In this document: positions 21,945-33,888 of the stretch, piece by piece
How positions within the stretch are numbered: the stretch's first letter is position 1
Layout of the letters: every line of letters begins with the position of its first letter
Assembly (NCBI GenBank): GCA_963675135.1
Contig: OY776124.1
Span: 7,764,677 to 7,828,676, forward strand
Reading direction: 5' to 3'
Source of the DNA: Galeopsis tetrahit
Taxonomy: Eukaryota > Streptophyta > Magnoliopsida > Lamiales > Lamiaceae
DNA: 64,000 nt
Translations under genes and position numbers: made by a program
Notes under the pieces: generated by a model
The model's database searches: none
Seen by the model: the letters and a program-made list of their open reading frames with translations, nothing else
What the model was told of the DNA's origin: nothing

Positions 21945-23634
21945 TCACGGTCTCAACCAAACTATCTCGAGTCCCTATAGGCAAACATTGTTCAACATAT
22001 AGCTTAGACGTATCACCATGATATTCTTTAATAACAACATCTAACCCGAAAAAGTCTATTTAAGGCGGATTAGAAGGCTCTTCCCCAAAGACGACAAAAG
22101 CATTACTCAACTTCCACAAGAGTTTCAACTTTCAATAGTCGATGTCATATGATTGGGGCCTTTTAGTATTCAACTGAAAGGTTCAAAAACGATTTATATT
22201 TTGAATAGAAAGAAGTATTAAAAACTAAGCATATGATTTCATACCCTATAATCCATGTTATTCCACTATAATCCATGTTATTCCACTGTGGAAGAATAAA
22301 TCATAAGTAATTCTTAACGTCAAATGAGAAAAAACATCATATAAATAGATTTTTATTGCTATGATCAAACTATCGTTTACAATGTGCATGTCATATATTT
22401 TACATTAATATAATCTGATTAGCTCATTCATTTTTATTTTTTAAAAATAATTTTGACTTGATACACCGAGAAATGTTTTTTTTTTGCACTTAATTGAATA
22501 AAATGCACACCAACCTATCATAGCAAATGCCTTACCATCTGTCCAAAGAGGAGTTGGCAACTAACGGTAGGCCAACTCATCATCCACTACTCTTTCATAT
22601 TTTCTTTACGCCCCTTCATTTTTTTGACTTTTTTTATTTCCATCCCTAATAGCCTCTCAATCAAATTGTTACTCCCTCCATTTTTTTAAAATAAGTGTCA
22701 CTTTAACATTTTTCAATAAATTAAAATATTAAATTACGATCTATTTTACCTTTCATTAATGATAAATAATTTTAACATTAAAGTTTTGTTTAGTAAAAAA
22801 TGTAGGTGGTATTCATATATTACAATATTTGGTATTTTAATGATTTATGCTAGTATTATATTCATTGAAATTGGAGGCAAATTTTTTTATAAGGGTAAAA
22901 TTGACAAAATTAAAGAAAAAAACACATAATGACACTTATTTTAAAAATACTTAAAAAGACAAAGTGACACTTATTAAAAAAATGGGGAGAATATTTAGTA
23001 TACACAAGCGTGACTCATTTCTATTTGATTGACATATAAATAAGAAAGTTCGTTACACCAAATAAGGAAATAGTAAATTAAATACATAGAGTGATACTTG
23101 GTGCAATTAATTATGTCAAATTTTGAGGTCAAAAGTTAAATTAATTGAGTCAAATGTTGAGGTAAAAAATTAAATTAAGTAAATGGAACATTAAAATCCA
23201 AATATATATATACACTCAATTGTATAAAAGAATTTGTCTAGGAGCAATACTTGAGTGCAATTAATCGAGTCAAATGTTAATTCAAAAATTAAATTGACTG
23301 AGTCAATAATTGAACTCCAATAAATTGGGTCAAATGTTGAAGTCAAAAATTAAATTGGATAAATTGAATTTTTAAAATTCAGTATCTTAATTGTATAGAA
23401 TAATTTGTCTAAAAAAAAACAATACTCCTATGTTTTTATCAAATGTTTAAATAATTATCCGAAATTTCACAGTACACACGGCTTTGAAAGCAAATATCCA
23501 TTTATATAGGGTTTCATATGTAATTTCGGAGAAATACTTTTCCTCGAGACCAAAAAAAAACTCCCCCTTACTGCATCCTCTTTCCTATTGACTCTTTTCT
23601 GCGCATTTTCTCTCTCAACCGAAGAAGAAAAGGA
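21945..23634. other. intergenic region upstream of EXO70
   Basis: AT-rich. It contains the MITE at 22672-22991. Between about 23095 and 23360 the motif GAGTCAAATGTTGAGGTCAAAAATTAAATT recurs in three to four degenerate copies. On the minus strand at 21945-22140 a coding-like stretch appears (YHGDTSKLYVEQCLPIGT), interrupted by stops, which I cannot assign. The last 100 bases before 23635 are pyrimidine-rich and probably the EXO70 leader. Confidence 0.5.
22672..22991. mobile_element. Stowaway-like MITE
   Basis: The left end CTCCCTCCATTTTTTTAAAA and right end AAAAAAATGGGGAGAA are inverted, and both lie next to TA. Inner motifs ATAAGTGTCACTTT and AAGTGACACTTATT are also inverted. The same AAGTGACACTTATT...AGGGAGTA right end recurs near 33240-33318 and 35778-35849. 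Confidence 0.75.
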
Positions 23635-26600
23635 ATGGGAATTCCGTCGAGAATGAACGGTGGAGGCGTTGGCGGAGCGGTGGTGGGGGTGGATATGAGT
23701 GATAGAGCATCACATATGAGAGAGGCTCTGGTGAAGAGCCAGTCCATCACAGATAACATGGTCACTATTTTAGGTTCTTTTGACCACCGTCTCTCTGCTC
23801 TTGAAACCGCCATGCGTCCAACTCAAGTACGAATCTCCTCTCCCCTTCTTTCAATTTGATGTATAATGATGCTCGCTTTTTTGCTGCATCTCGAATTTGG
23901 TCTTTTATCGATTTCGCGAGAATACTGGCAATTTGTAATGGAAGCAAACAAAATTCTGATCCTGTAGAAGAAGAGCAAGTACCCTAGTTCGAATTTTATA
24001 TTGATCTGTAATAAACTAGTTGCTACTTGTTAGATAGTTATGCGTATTTTTAGAAGGATAACCGTTTGTGGACTGGGGGGACTAAATAGATCGATTGATT
24101 CGAGAATTTTAGCAAATGTGCTCTTTGGTTTGAATTCACTGTTTCGAATTTTGAATCTTCTCATTTTCATATTCTTTATGCTATTTTCGTATGTATTTAT
24201 TTAATGAGTTAATGCTTATTTCATTCGTTGTTTTCGGATCCAGTCTTTGTGTATTTACTATAACCAATATGCCCAGGCACTCAGTTTTCAAATCGTAGTT
24301 TATTTGCTTTGGTTTAGTGCAATCAACCATTCCGAATCCCCATCAATTATTTCCTATTTCTAATAATGTCAACCTTAACTCCGTTGAAATGGAACCCACA
24401 GGAAATATAGTGACTTCAGGATGTAGTTGTTTCGTCAGTTTCAGTTCTCAGCATTTTAATTTACTTTGCCTCTTAATCTTCAATTTTTTTCCTGGCTAGA
24501 TCTTCAGGTTATGCTTTTGATCATTTTGGAATTACTATGTTTACTCATGTTTGTTGTGGCCGCACTTGAAGTTTCTTGATTGGTGTTCATTAAAACTATT
24601 GAGTGGGAAAATAGACCATCTTCTAGTATTTGTTTTCTTTTTTTTAAAATAAATTGGCTGGTTCTGTTGTTTCGTGTTTTTTTTTCACACTCAATGTACC
24701 TTGTGTAGATTAGAACACATGCTATTCGGAGAGCTCATGAAAATATTGACAGAACACTGAAGGCTGCTGAGGTCATATTGTCGCAGTTTGATCTTTCTCG
24801 TCAGGTAAGGTTCTGCATAAAGCATGTCTTTTCCGTTTGCTTATTCTGGCTATTTTCATGGGAGGTACTTTCATCATATTTTTTTGATAATTTTTATTTA
24901 CCCTCACAATTAGCATTAAGAATATCACTGAGCTCCTGATCTTAAAGGAAGATTATTTGTGGATATAATGATATATTCATTATTGTAAAACCTGTATATT
25001 ATGAGGGAATAGTCTTCATGGGATGGTGATTGCCTGCTTTCAATGTTCTTCTCAAATTTATATTTTCTGTATATCTATATGTCTACAGGCTGAAGCTAAA
25101 ATACTAAAAGGGCCACATGAGGACCTAGAAAGTTATCTTCAAGCAATTGATCAACTAAGGAACAACATCAAGTTTTTCAGCAATAACAAAAGTTTTAAGA
25201 GTAGCGATGGAGTGCTCAGCCACACAAATACTTTACTTGCTAAGGCTATATCGAAGCTGGAAGAGGAGTTCAGACAACTTTTGGCATCTTACAGGTATGG
25301 TTTCCTTTCTTACCTGAGATTATACATTGGTTTTCCTGTCATGTTGTTCAGTACTTCAGTTGTTGTTTAAATATATGTTGGATTAAGCAACAACCTTCAC
25401 TCTAATTATTTAGCTAATGGTTTTTGATAATCAGCTCATGTTCCCTAGCTTTCTACCATGATTGATTGATTAGCTCTTCACTTATTTTCTCAGTTTCATG
25501 ATTATAGGGTCATTCATATTATGTGTAGCAGGTATATATCAGCATCTCTTACCTGTTAAATTTATATAATCTCTGGAATATTATCTTTTACAGCAAAGCG
25601 GTTGAACCTGAAAGACTTTTTGAGTGTCTCCCAAATTCTATGCGACCATCAGGATCACCTGGAGATTCTAGTGGCAAGATCCCATCATCCAATGGTCATC
25701 ATGATCATCAAAATAATGCAATGGAAAATGCCGTTTATACTACACCAACTTTAATTCCACCTCGAATATTACCTTTGTTGCATGATTTAGCACAACAGAT
25801 GATACAAGCTGGGAATCAACAACAGTTACAGAAAATATACCGGTAAGAATATCCATCTTTTGTGAATAGCTTTCTTGGTTATAAAAAGGCTTCCCTTTCA
25901 TATTCTACTGAAGACCCTATTTTCCTTTATAACCAACATCAGAGTTATAAATTGGATTAAGAGTGACCCAGAATTGGTATTGTTAGAAAGGCATCAACTT
26001 CAAATTAGTATTAGCAACTGAGTTTTTTAATGTAGTGATGTTTGTTTTGGGCTTTAAAAACCAGGTTTTGGATTTACAAATCTAAATCAGGCTCTACTTC
26101 GGGATTTTGAAATCCAGTTTTGTAAACCACTACTACAACACCTATAACCCTATTATCTCACTTTCCAATGCAATCAATCCTCTCTCCTTGCACTCTAATA
26201 TATTTAAATCATAGCCCACATCATCCAATCTTTACAATAACACCCAACAACAATATAATATTACAATATTCACTCTTAACACATTAATTTGACATAAAAT
26301 TAAATCCCACCCTACTCAAAGTTCCAAAACAAACGCACAACTTACTATTTATCAGGATTTTTCAAAATCTTTTAGATTTCAAAAACCCGGTTTTTAAAAA
26401 CCACTTAAAACCTTGTGATGTTTGTTTTGGGTTTTAAAAACCAGGATTTGAGTTTTGAAATTTAAAACCAGTTCTAGTTCGGGATTTTGAAAACTGGTTC
26501 TGAAATACCACTACCTATAAACCTACTATTACACCTTCCAATACAATCAATTCTCTCTCCGTACGCCTTAATATATTCATATCATAATTCACATCATCCA

Positions 26601-29600
26601 ATCACACTCAACAATAATAAAATAATACTACCTCATTCCCTCTTGCACATTGATTTGATATAAAAGTTAAACCCCACCCTACTAAAAAATCCAAAACAAA
26701 TACACACATTATTTGTCAGGATTTCAAAATCCCCTAGATTTCAAAAACCGGTTTTTGAAAGTCACTTAAAATCTAAAACAAGCGCCACCTTAGGGGTTTG
26801 CCATCATCCCCAATCTCTAAATTGTTGGGGATAGCCAAAGCAACTGCATAAACATGCTGGGAAGATTTATGTGTATTCATGGTGTGTTTTTCTCCCCTTT
26901 CAGTATGATAACTGATAACATGCATTTTGCTGTGTAGGGATACCCGATCTGGAGTTTTAGAAGAAAGTCTACGCAAATTAGGAGTGGAAAAGCTCAGCAA
27001 AGATGATGTCCAGAAGATGCAGTGGGAAATGCTGGAAGCTAAGATTGGGAATTGGATACATTTTATGAGGATTGCTGTAAGTCCTCTTGTTAAAGATCAT
27101 GCTTGTTTTGATTTAATTGAATTTGAGTGTAAGAATCTTATGTTATATTCCTTGAACAGGTCAAGTTGCTGTTTGCGGGAGAACGTAAGGTTTGTGATCA
27201 AATGTTTGAGGGCTATGATTCTCTCAGGGACCAATGCTTCGCCGACGTTACTGCTGGGAGTGTAGCGGTTTTACTTAGCTTTGGAGATGCAATTGCAAAA
27301 AGCAAGCGTTCCCCTGAAAAGTTATTTGTACTCTTGGACATGTATGAAATTATGAGAGAACTTCACACGGAGGTAAGGAGCAGTTTTATTAGAGCAAAAA
27401 TCTTAATATATGGTGGTGAAAATCTCATCTTCGCCTGAATTTGACAGAGTTGATAAAATAATTTGATATCCAAGTCTTTGATATGTTCATTAGGAAATTA
27501 TTTGCTTTTTATTGGTTTTTGTTGGAAATTATTTCTAGGAAGTCTTGGCAGATTGTGTAGTATAATTGAAACCTTTTCTTAGTCAGTTTTGGATTTATTT
27601 TGGCAGTTGGAGATCCCACATTTTGATGTTCTCCTTTGTGTTTATCATCACCTAGTTCTGATTTTGACTATGGCGCCATACACTTGATAGCTGTAATTTA
27701 TATGTTCTTCATCAAGAACATGCACTTGACAACTGTAATTTATATGATCTTCACTTTTCTTGTTTTGTATATATTAGTCTTCACATTACATGACTTGAAA
27801 GGGATGCTAAAAAGAGGTGAGTTTAACACAAAACATGTACTGTTTGCAGATAGATGCACTTTTTAGAGGTAAAGCTTGCAATGACATTAGAGAATCTGCC
27901 TTGGGGTTGACAAAAAGGCTTGCTCAAACGGCACAAGAGACTTTTGGTGACTTCGAAGAAGCAGTTGAAAAGGATGCTACTAAAACTGCTGTTGCAGATG
28001 GGACTGTCCATCCTCTTACAAGCTATGTGATAAACTATGTGAAGTTCTTGTTCGAGTAAGTCAACAATTACAGTATAATTTACTAAATTCATGGTATGTT
28101 AGAGATCCCTTGTGTCTTAAATTATGATTTATATGCGATAACATGAAAGATGCAAATTATGTTTAAACCCCTTCTACGTTCTCACATGGAAATTGTGCAA
28201 CTTCAAGTTTGTAAGTGATCAAATAAGATTGTATTTTTATCTCTTGTATCATTCAAATAGTTATTCTAAATATGTTGTAGGCCAATTCTTTTAAGATTTT
28301 AGTTTGCAAAATATTGCTGAACTGCTGTAGAACCCACTCTATATAGCAACTAGATGTTCCTTTTCTTTCTTGCTCTGTGTTATGTATGTAACATCTTTAT
28401 TGTGCAGCTACCAATCAACATTGAAGCAACTTTTCCAAGAATTCGCAAATGGAGACGAATCAAATTCACAGCTAGCGGCTGTTACAATGCGAATCATGCA
28501 GGCTCTTCAAACCAACTTAGATGGAAAATCTAAGCAATATAAAGATACCTCTCTGACTCATTTGTTTCTGATGAACAACATTCATTACATGGTCAGATCG
28601 GTCCGCAGGTTTGTAGTAATTTATCTATAGAATAAGCTTCATTACATGGTCGTGCTTGTTTAAATTGTTGCTCGATTGGTGGTTACTTGTAGATCTGAAG
28701 CCAAGGATTTGTTAGGGGATGATTGGGTTCAGAGACATCGCAGAGTTGTGCAGCAACATGCAAACCAATATAAGAGGATTGCCTGGGCAAAGGTTCTTGC
28801 TCTATTTCTTTCCTCTTAATTTCTATGATTCTGCTAATATGTGTCGCTCTTTATTGCACTAAATAATACTCTCTCCGTCCCACTATAAGTTTCCCACTTT
28901 CCTTTTATGGATGTCTCACAATAAGTTTCCCATTTCATTTTTTTCCATTTTGGCATATTATTTTCTCTCTCCCAATCACATCACTTATACTTTATCTATT
29001 ATTTTATCTTACTTCATCTCATACAGTCATACTAATCTATTGTTTTCTCTCTCACCATCACATCACTTGTACTACATCTATTATTTTATCATATTTCTTA
29101 ATCAAAACACCCAAAAGAAAGGGGAAACTTACTGCGGGGGACGGAGGAAGTATCTACTATTATTTACATATTTTTCTAAGTGTCCCAGAAAAATTGGCCA
29201 CAAAGTAGTCGGTCAAAATTTGCCACTGATTTGCGGTTTATTCCACAGATTCTGCAATGCCTGTCTGTTCAAGGGTTGACATCATCTGGAGGAGGTAGTA
29301 CTGCAAGTGCCGATGGAAATAATAGTAGCGGAGTCTCTAGAGCAATCATCAAGGACAGGTGTTTATCTTTTTCATCTAGTTACTAAGAATTTTACATTCT
29401 CCTAAATATTGTGGTGTATATTCATTATCTAGATTAAAGACGTTCAATATCCAATTTGAAGAGCTTCATCAAAGACAATCCCAATGGACCGTGCCTGATA
29501 CCGAGCTTCGAGAATCTCTGAGGCTTGCCGTTGCTGAAGTCTTGCTTCCAGCATACCGCTCTTTCATTAAACGCTTTGGGTATGTGCTTCCATCCTTTTT

Positions 29601-29969
29601 AATAATACTAACATACTAATCTCTTTTAGTAAAACAAGTAATACCATTTTAAAATGCACTTGAGCTGAACAGTGCACCTGATGTATACAATTTTTTGTTC
29701 TTTTAAAATCTCCCTCATTTTTCTTGTATGAGTTGTGTATATTTTATAAGATCATTCAGTTCTGTGAAAACTTCTCGAAACTACTTGATATCTTTAGTAA
29801 AAAAGTGATACAATGATCAGCTCATCTCTCTTTTGATATTTATTACAACAGGTCTTTGGTTGAGAATGGTAAAAATCCCCAGAAATACATCAGATACACG
29901 CCTGAGGATCTTGAACATATGCTCGGTGAGTTTTTCGAGGGCAAGACGTTAAATGAGCCTAAGCGTTGA
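23635..29969 (+). CDS. EXO70A1: exocyst complex subunit EXO70A1-like
   Basis: Twelve exons with GT/AG borders: 23635-23826, 24709-24804, 25089-25294, 25594-25842, 26938-27076, 27160-27372, 27850-28055, 28408-28608, 28693-28792, 29249-29358, 29433-29579 and 29852-29969. They sum to 1977 nt, or 658 residues, close to the usual EXO70A1 length. The protein is a subunit of the octameric exocyst, which tethers secretory vesicles to the plasma membrane. The N-terminal coiled region has RASHMREALVKSQSITDNMV and ILSQFDLSRQ. The C-terminal Exo70 domain includes GNWIHFMRIAVKLLFAGER, HPLTSYVINYVKFL, SLTHLFLMNNIHYMVRSVR, LPAYRSFIKRFG and PQKYIRYTPEDLEHMLGEFF. The Met at 23635 is the first in frame and matches the family start. 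No lesion is seen. Introns carry MITEs at 26036-26790 and 28869-29150. Confidence 0.96.
26036..26790. repeat. two tandem copies of an inverted-repeat MITE in an EXO70 intron
   Basis: Two related units of about 375 bp follow each other (26036-26413 and about 26418-26790). Each starts GTGATGTTTGTTTTGGG.TTTAAAAACC. Each ends with the approximate inverse, in the second copy CCGGTTTTTGAAAGTCACTTAAAATCTAAAACAAGC. CTT flanks the second unit. A similar fragment occurs near 63325-63400. The family is probably PIF/Harbinger-like or hAT-like, but I could not settle it. Confidence 0.65.
28869..29150. mobile_element. Stowaway-like MITE in an EXO70 intron
   Basis: The left end CTCTCTCCGTCCCACTATAA and right end GGGGGACGGAGGAAG are inverted, with TA on both sides (28867-28868 and 29151-29152). 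Inner GTTTCCCACTTTC and GGGGAAACTTAC also pair. Confidence 0.8.
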
Positions 29970-30109
29970 GCTTTTTCACGATAGACTCGGGAGGTAATGT
30001 TTGTTGTGCCAGGTGTAGGAAACCACCAGCTATATAATAATTTTGGTGCTTTGCCATGAGAATGATTTGATATAAGAGTTAGGGCTGTGCATTTGTCTTG
30101 TAAAATGTC

Positions 30110-30115
30110 AATAAA
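30110..30115 (+). terminator. possible EXO70 polyadenylation signal
   Basis: AATAAA lies 141 bases after the EXO70 stop codon, followed by a T-rich stretch. Position and sequence fit a plant poly(A) signal. This is inference only. Confidence 0.4.
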
Positions 30116-31005
30116 TGTGTTATTGTATTTTTTATTTTTTTGTATTACGAAGAATTGACAGATGTTTTCTTGTGTTGTAATATTGTATAGTGAGAAGTAT
30201 TTGATTTTTTTTTTTCTCGATGGATCTTTTTATTTCTATGGTTTAGATGCCTAAAAAAGTAATTGAAAATACAAGTGTTTTTTACTAAAATTTCACAGCT
30301 GAAATAATTGACTATACAACTAGTAATTTTAGTAAGTTCACATAAATAATCCCTTGAAATTGGACTACCATAAAAATAGAAAAGTCTCAAATACACCACC
30401 CGATACATATGCAATTCAGACCATACATATTATATTATTTCCGTTTCATTTCATTATTTCTTGTTTAATTTCATTATTTTTATTCACTTTTTTTTTTTTT
30501 TTAAATAGTGAATTTGTGTACTAGTAGTTTGTGGTTGGGGATATAACAATCAAACCAATTGAAATGTACAATTTAATATAACTAAAATGTGTACATGCAT
30601 TCTCACCTACACGTTTCAGTGATAACAAATTGCACATTTCAATAATATTATAATGCACTTCTCAGTTATATTGAGGAGGATTTGAACCGTGCACCCCAGT
30701 GCTTAGAAAAGAGTTGTGCTTTCATACAAACGCATGAAATCGAACCATTCAAACAGTTTGAGTTTGAGCACTGGCCGATCAAGCTATATATACTCCATCC
30801 ATATTACTAAAGAAAATTAGAAACACTCACAATTCATGCAGTTGAGAAAGCTATGTTAAAGCAATTAGAAAGAACGACACCCGTTAAATAACCAAGTATC
30901 CAAAAGTACAGTGAAGATTGGATGGCAACACCAATTCAAAGTTGTCATCTGAAAGAAATAAACACTGAAGCATTATTCTTGGGCAAGGCTTTGACAGACC
31001 TGAGC
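30116..31005. other. intergenic between EXO70 and the F-box pseudogene
   Basis: AT-rich and without a gene. From about 30507 to 31005 it resembles 46931-47475 downstream of the second F-box gene (shared GTGAATTTGTGTACT, AACCAATTGAAA, AATTTAATATAACT, GATGAAATCGAACCATTCA-like blocks). It therefore belongs to the duplicated segment. Confidence 0.6.
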
Positions 31006-32592
31006 CTAGCTTATTTTGGGCTTTCTTCGGTTTTTAACATCTCTAAATGTAGCAGGCTCTCGTCCCCATCTCAAACGAAAGCGAATCCTCTCTTCTTTTA
31101 TTGAATCTAACACTGACTTCCACGGTAGCGTCTGCCACCCGGAAACAACCTCTTTAAAAACTTCCACACTAACTTCCTCAAGATCATCTTGGCAAAGTAC
31201 ACTATTATTTGATTCGTTATCCATACAATTTAGACTGATTTGTTGTACCAATCTCTCGTAAATAACCTTCAGGAACTTCATGTTTCTTTCTCCACCAGTG
31301 CTCCATGACTGAGTAACGAATATTGGGCGACAACACTGAAATAGACAATCGAAAAGAGTAGGACAAGCTGAAGATGACGCTTCAACACTCAAGTTTTCCA
31401 CTACGGGTTTAAGTAAACCTCGAATGTTTCCTGCAAACTTGGATCTATTCCAATACATAATTTTAAGCGAGATCGACCGACTCAAGGCTGCCAAAAGTTT
31501 ATTCAACCTGGTAAACCACGTAACCCTAGGACAAGAAGAGTGGCATGTGATAAATATATTAGACTCCCAATTACTTTTGCCTGTTTTCAACGACAAAGAA
31601 GGAATGTGTGTGCTTGAAAAGGTAAATTTACAGATATTTGGAACGTCAAGCTTCACTCGAAGCATCTTAGCATGTGTAACGCTTATGCACTCAAGTGAAG
31701 AGCTAGAAATTTGTATTTCTGTGTATTTATCACAGTCATGAAGACCCAATTCCTTAAGGCAAGGAAACTTAGACGATAATTCACCGAAAAACAAGGTATG
31801 AACATTAACACCGTGCAACGTTAAACACTTCAGCTTATGAAGCTCATACGGAGTCATCAACAGATCCCACATTTAGTTTTCCAAACCCAATAAATGGACT
31901 CAACTGCAACTTGCTAGAAATTGTAACCAAAACATTGTTTGTATTTTCTGGGTTCCAACCACGAATTTGCAACTACACAATGACAACTTCTCAAAATCCC
32001 AAATAATATCACCTTCTAGCCAGACATTATCTAAACAGAGAGATTTAAGTTTCAAACAATTAATCTTTCCATTCCCCTCTATACCAATTCTGCAGCCATT
32101 AACAGATAATCTGACAAGGCTCTCGGATTCAAGCACCTCATAAGGTAAGTCAAACATCCTATCTCTGGCATTAATGCTAAAATCTAGATCAACCATACCC
32201 AAACTCAAGGCTTTCAGAATTAATTCGTCACCAAGAGAGTAACTACACCACCCAGCATAGTACGTACCATAAATCCATAAGCTTAAACTCTCAATCTTTA
32301 GGTTCAATTTCTCGTACCTTTGCACAGTCTTGTTAACGAATTTCCAGAACAGATCTTCACTGCCACGATCACGAGAGTTTCTCATAAAGTGGCGTTGATC
32401 AAAACAAAGGTTGGGGCGAGTTTTCCAGGCGGCGTACCAATATTTGGAGAGGATAGTTGATTGAGCAGCTTCTTTTTCACCCATGAAAGATTGTATGTGT
32501 TGGATGATTGGCTCTGGTAGAGAAAATTCGCCATGGAGGCGTTTCCCCATCGGAGAACCTCCAACTGATTGATTTTGGGAAAGTTCCTCCAT
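31006..32592 (-). pseudogene. F-box/LRR-like gene, broken copy
   Basis: The translation matches the intact gene at 47476-49089 along its length, but in two frames: 32592-31900 and 31872-31006. The first part has the F-box (EFSLPEPIIQHIQSFMGEKE, then AAQSTILSKYWYAAWKTRPN) and leucine-rich repeats. The segment equivalent to LLSKCPIKK after IIWD is shortened. Soon after GTQ the frame is lost, ending in LQFLASCS-stop. The second part resumes at PYELHKLKCLTLHGVNVHTL and runs to the C-terminal FKEVVSGWQTLPWKSVLDS. No GT/AG pair that would splice out the break is apparent. A truncated 230-residue protein keeping the F-box but losing most repeats could still be made. Intact F-box proteins of this type select substrates for SCF ubiquitin ligases. 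Confidence 0.85.
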
Positions 32593-32680
32593 TTTGGAAT
32601 CAAATCACAGATTTTGAGCCCTAGTTATTCTCATTTCGCCGATTTATTATTTCTGAGTATTGGTTTTGGTTTAAACTTTA

Positions 32681-33534
32681 GAGCATCTCCAATGGGGTTA
32701 GAAATCCCATGTGGATTGCTACTCAAAACTCAAATTAAGCCGGTAAAAGGGGTTGGGGGAGAGATGATGTGGAGGAGAGAAGAGAAATGGGTAGAAGTTC
32801 TTCTACCCCATTTCAAGTGGTCCCAACAATTTTTTTTTTATTTTTTTTATAATTTATATTTTCATTGTATTTACAATTAATGTATTTTTTATGTTGTACT
32901 CTTCGTATTATTTCAATAATATTTTGTCAAAAAATATATTAACATTATTTTATTTTTATATATAATAGTAAAAAAATATATTTTTTTAAAAATTAAAATC
33001 AAGTAAACAAGTTCAAGAATTCATGAAGAATTTACAAAGCTAGTGGTATATTTTGAATGATTGACAAATCAAATAGCAACATGTTTGGTACAAACAATAT
33101 TTATGTTATATAATAAATAATTTTGGGGTCAAGAATGTAGCTAATATTCATAAATTAAATAAATTTTGCTATAAACAATATTTATGAAAAATATTTGTTA
33201 TAAATGAATAAGGGTAAAATATTCAAAATTAAAGATTTTTTTTTTAAAGTGACACTTATTTTAAAAATAATTAAAAAAATTAAAGTAACATTTATTTAAA
33301 AAAAAAATAGAGGGAGTATAAATTAACTCATACTTAAATTATAAAATAAAAATAATGAATGAAAGAAAAAATGTGAAGAGAAAAATATATATAATTGGAG
33401 AGTGGGACCCACTTTTAAGGTAGATTGCATTGAAGGGGGTAGAAGTTTTTTGAGATAGGAGTAGAAAACTTTTGAGGTGGCACACATGTGTCAAACTTAA
33501 AACCCAAAATTCATCACTAGCATTGGAGATGCCC
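32681..33534. mobile_element. PIF/Harbinger-like MITE upstream of the F-box pseudogene
   Basis: The ends GAGCATCTCCAATG and CATTGGAGATGCCC are inverted and flanked by TTA on both sides (32678-32680 and 33535-33537), the TSD of PIF/Harbinger elements. An AT-rich Stowaway-like fragment (about 33060-33320, ending AGAGGGAGTA) lies inside. The left end is only about 90 bases upstream of the pseudogene start. Confidence 0.75.
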
Positions 33535-33883
33535 TTAAACACGGGGATCACCTACGTGTAACTTAAGCCCTCATTCCATCTATAAACTTTCAGTTTTTGT
33601 TCAAATTAAAAAAAGTGATTAAATAATAGATACTTCCTTAATTTCACAATTATTAACACCATTTAATCAATACAATTTTATTTTAAGAAAAAAGAATTTA
33701 GTGGTTGATCTGCCGATCATATAAATATAAAATAAAAGAGGGATATTTTAGGTGATTTGATGAGATGTAAAGTGAATTTGATGTAAAAAATGAGTGATAA
33801 TTTTGAAAATAAAATGATGTTGAGAGGGTATTAATTTTGTGGATATTTCAATTTTATTGATAGTAAGAGAGAGATAGAAAAAA
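33535..33883. other. AT-rich spacer
   Basis: No gene. It looks like decayed MITE sequence (a TACTTCCTTAATTTCACAATTATTAACACC-like left end near 33628), cut by the solo LTR at 33889. Confidence 0.45.
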
Positions 33884-33888
33884 AATGT

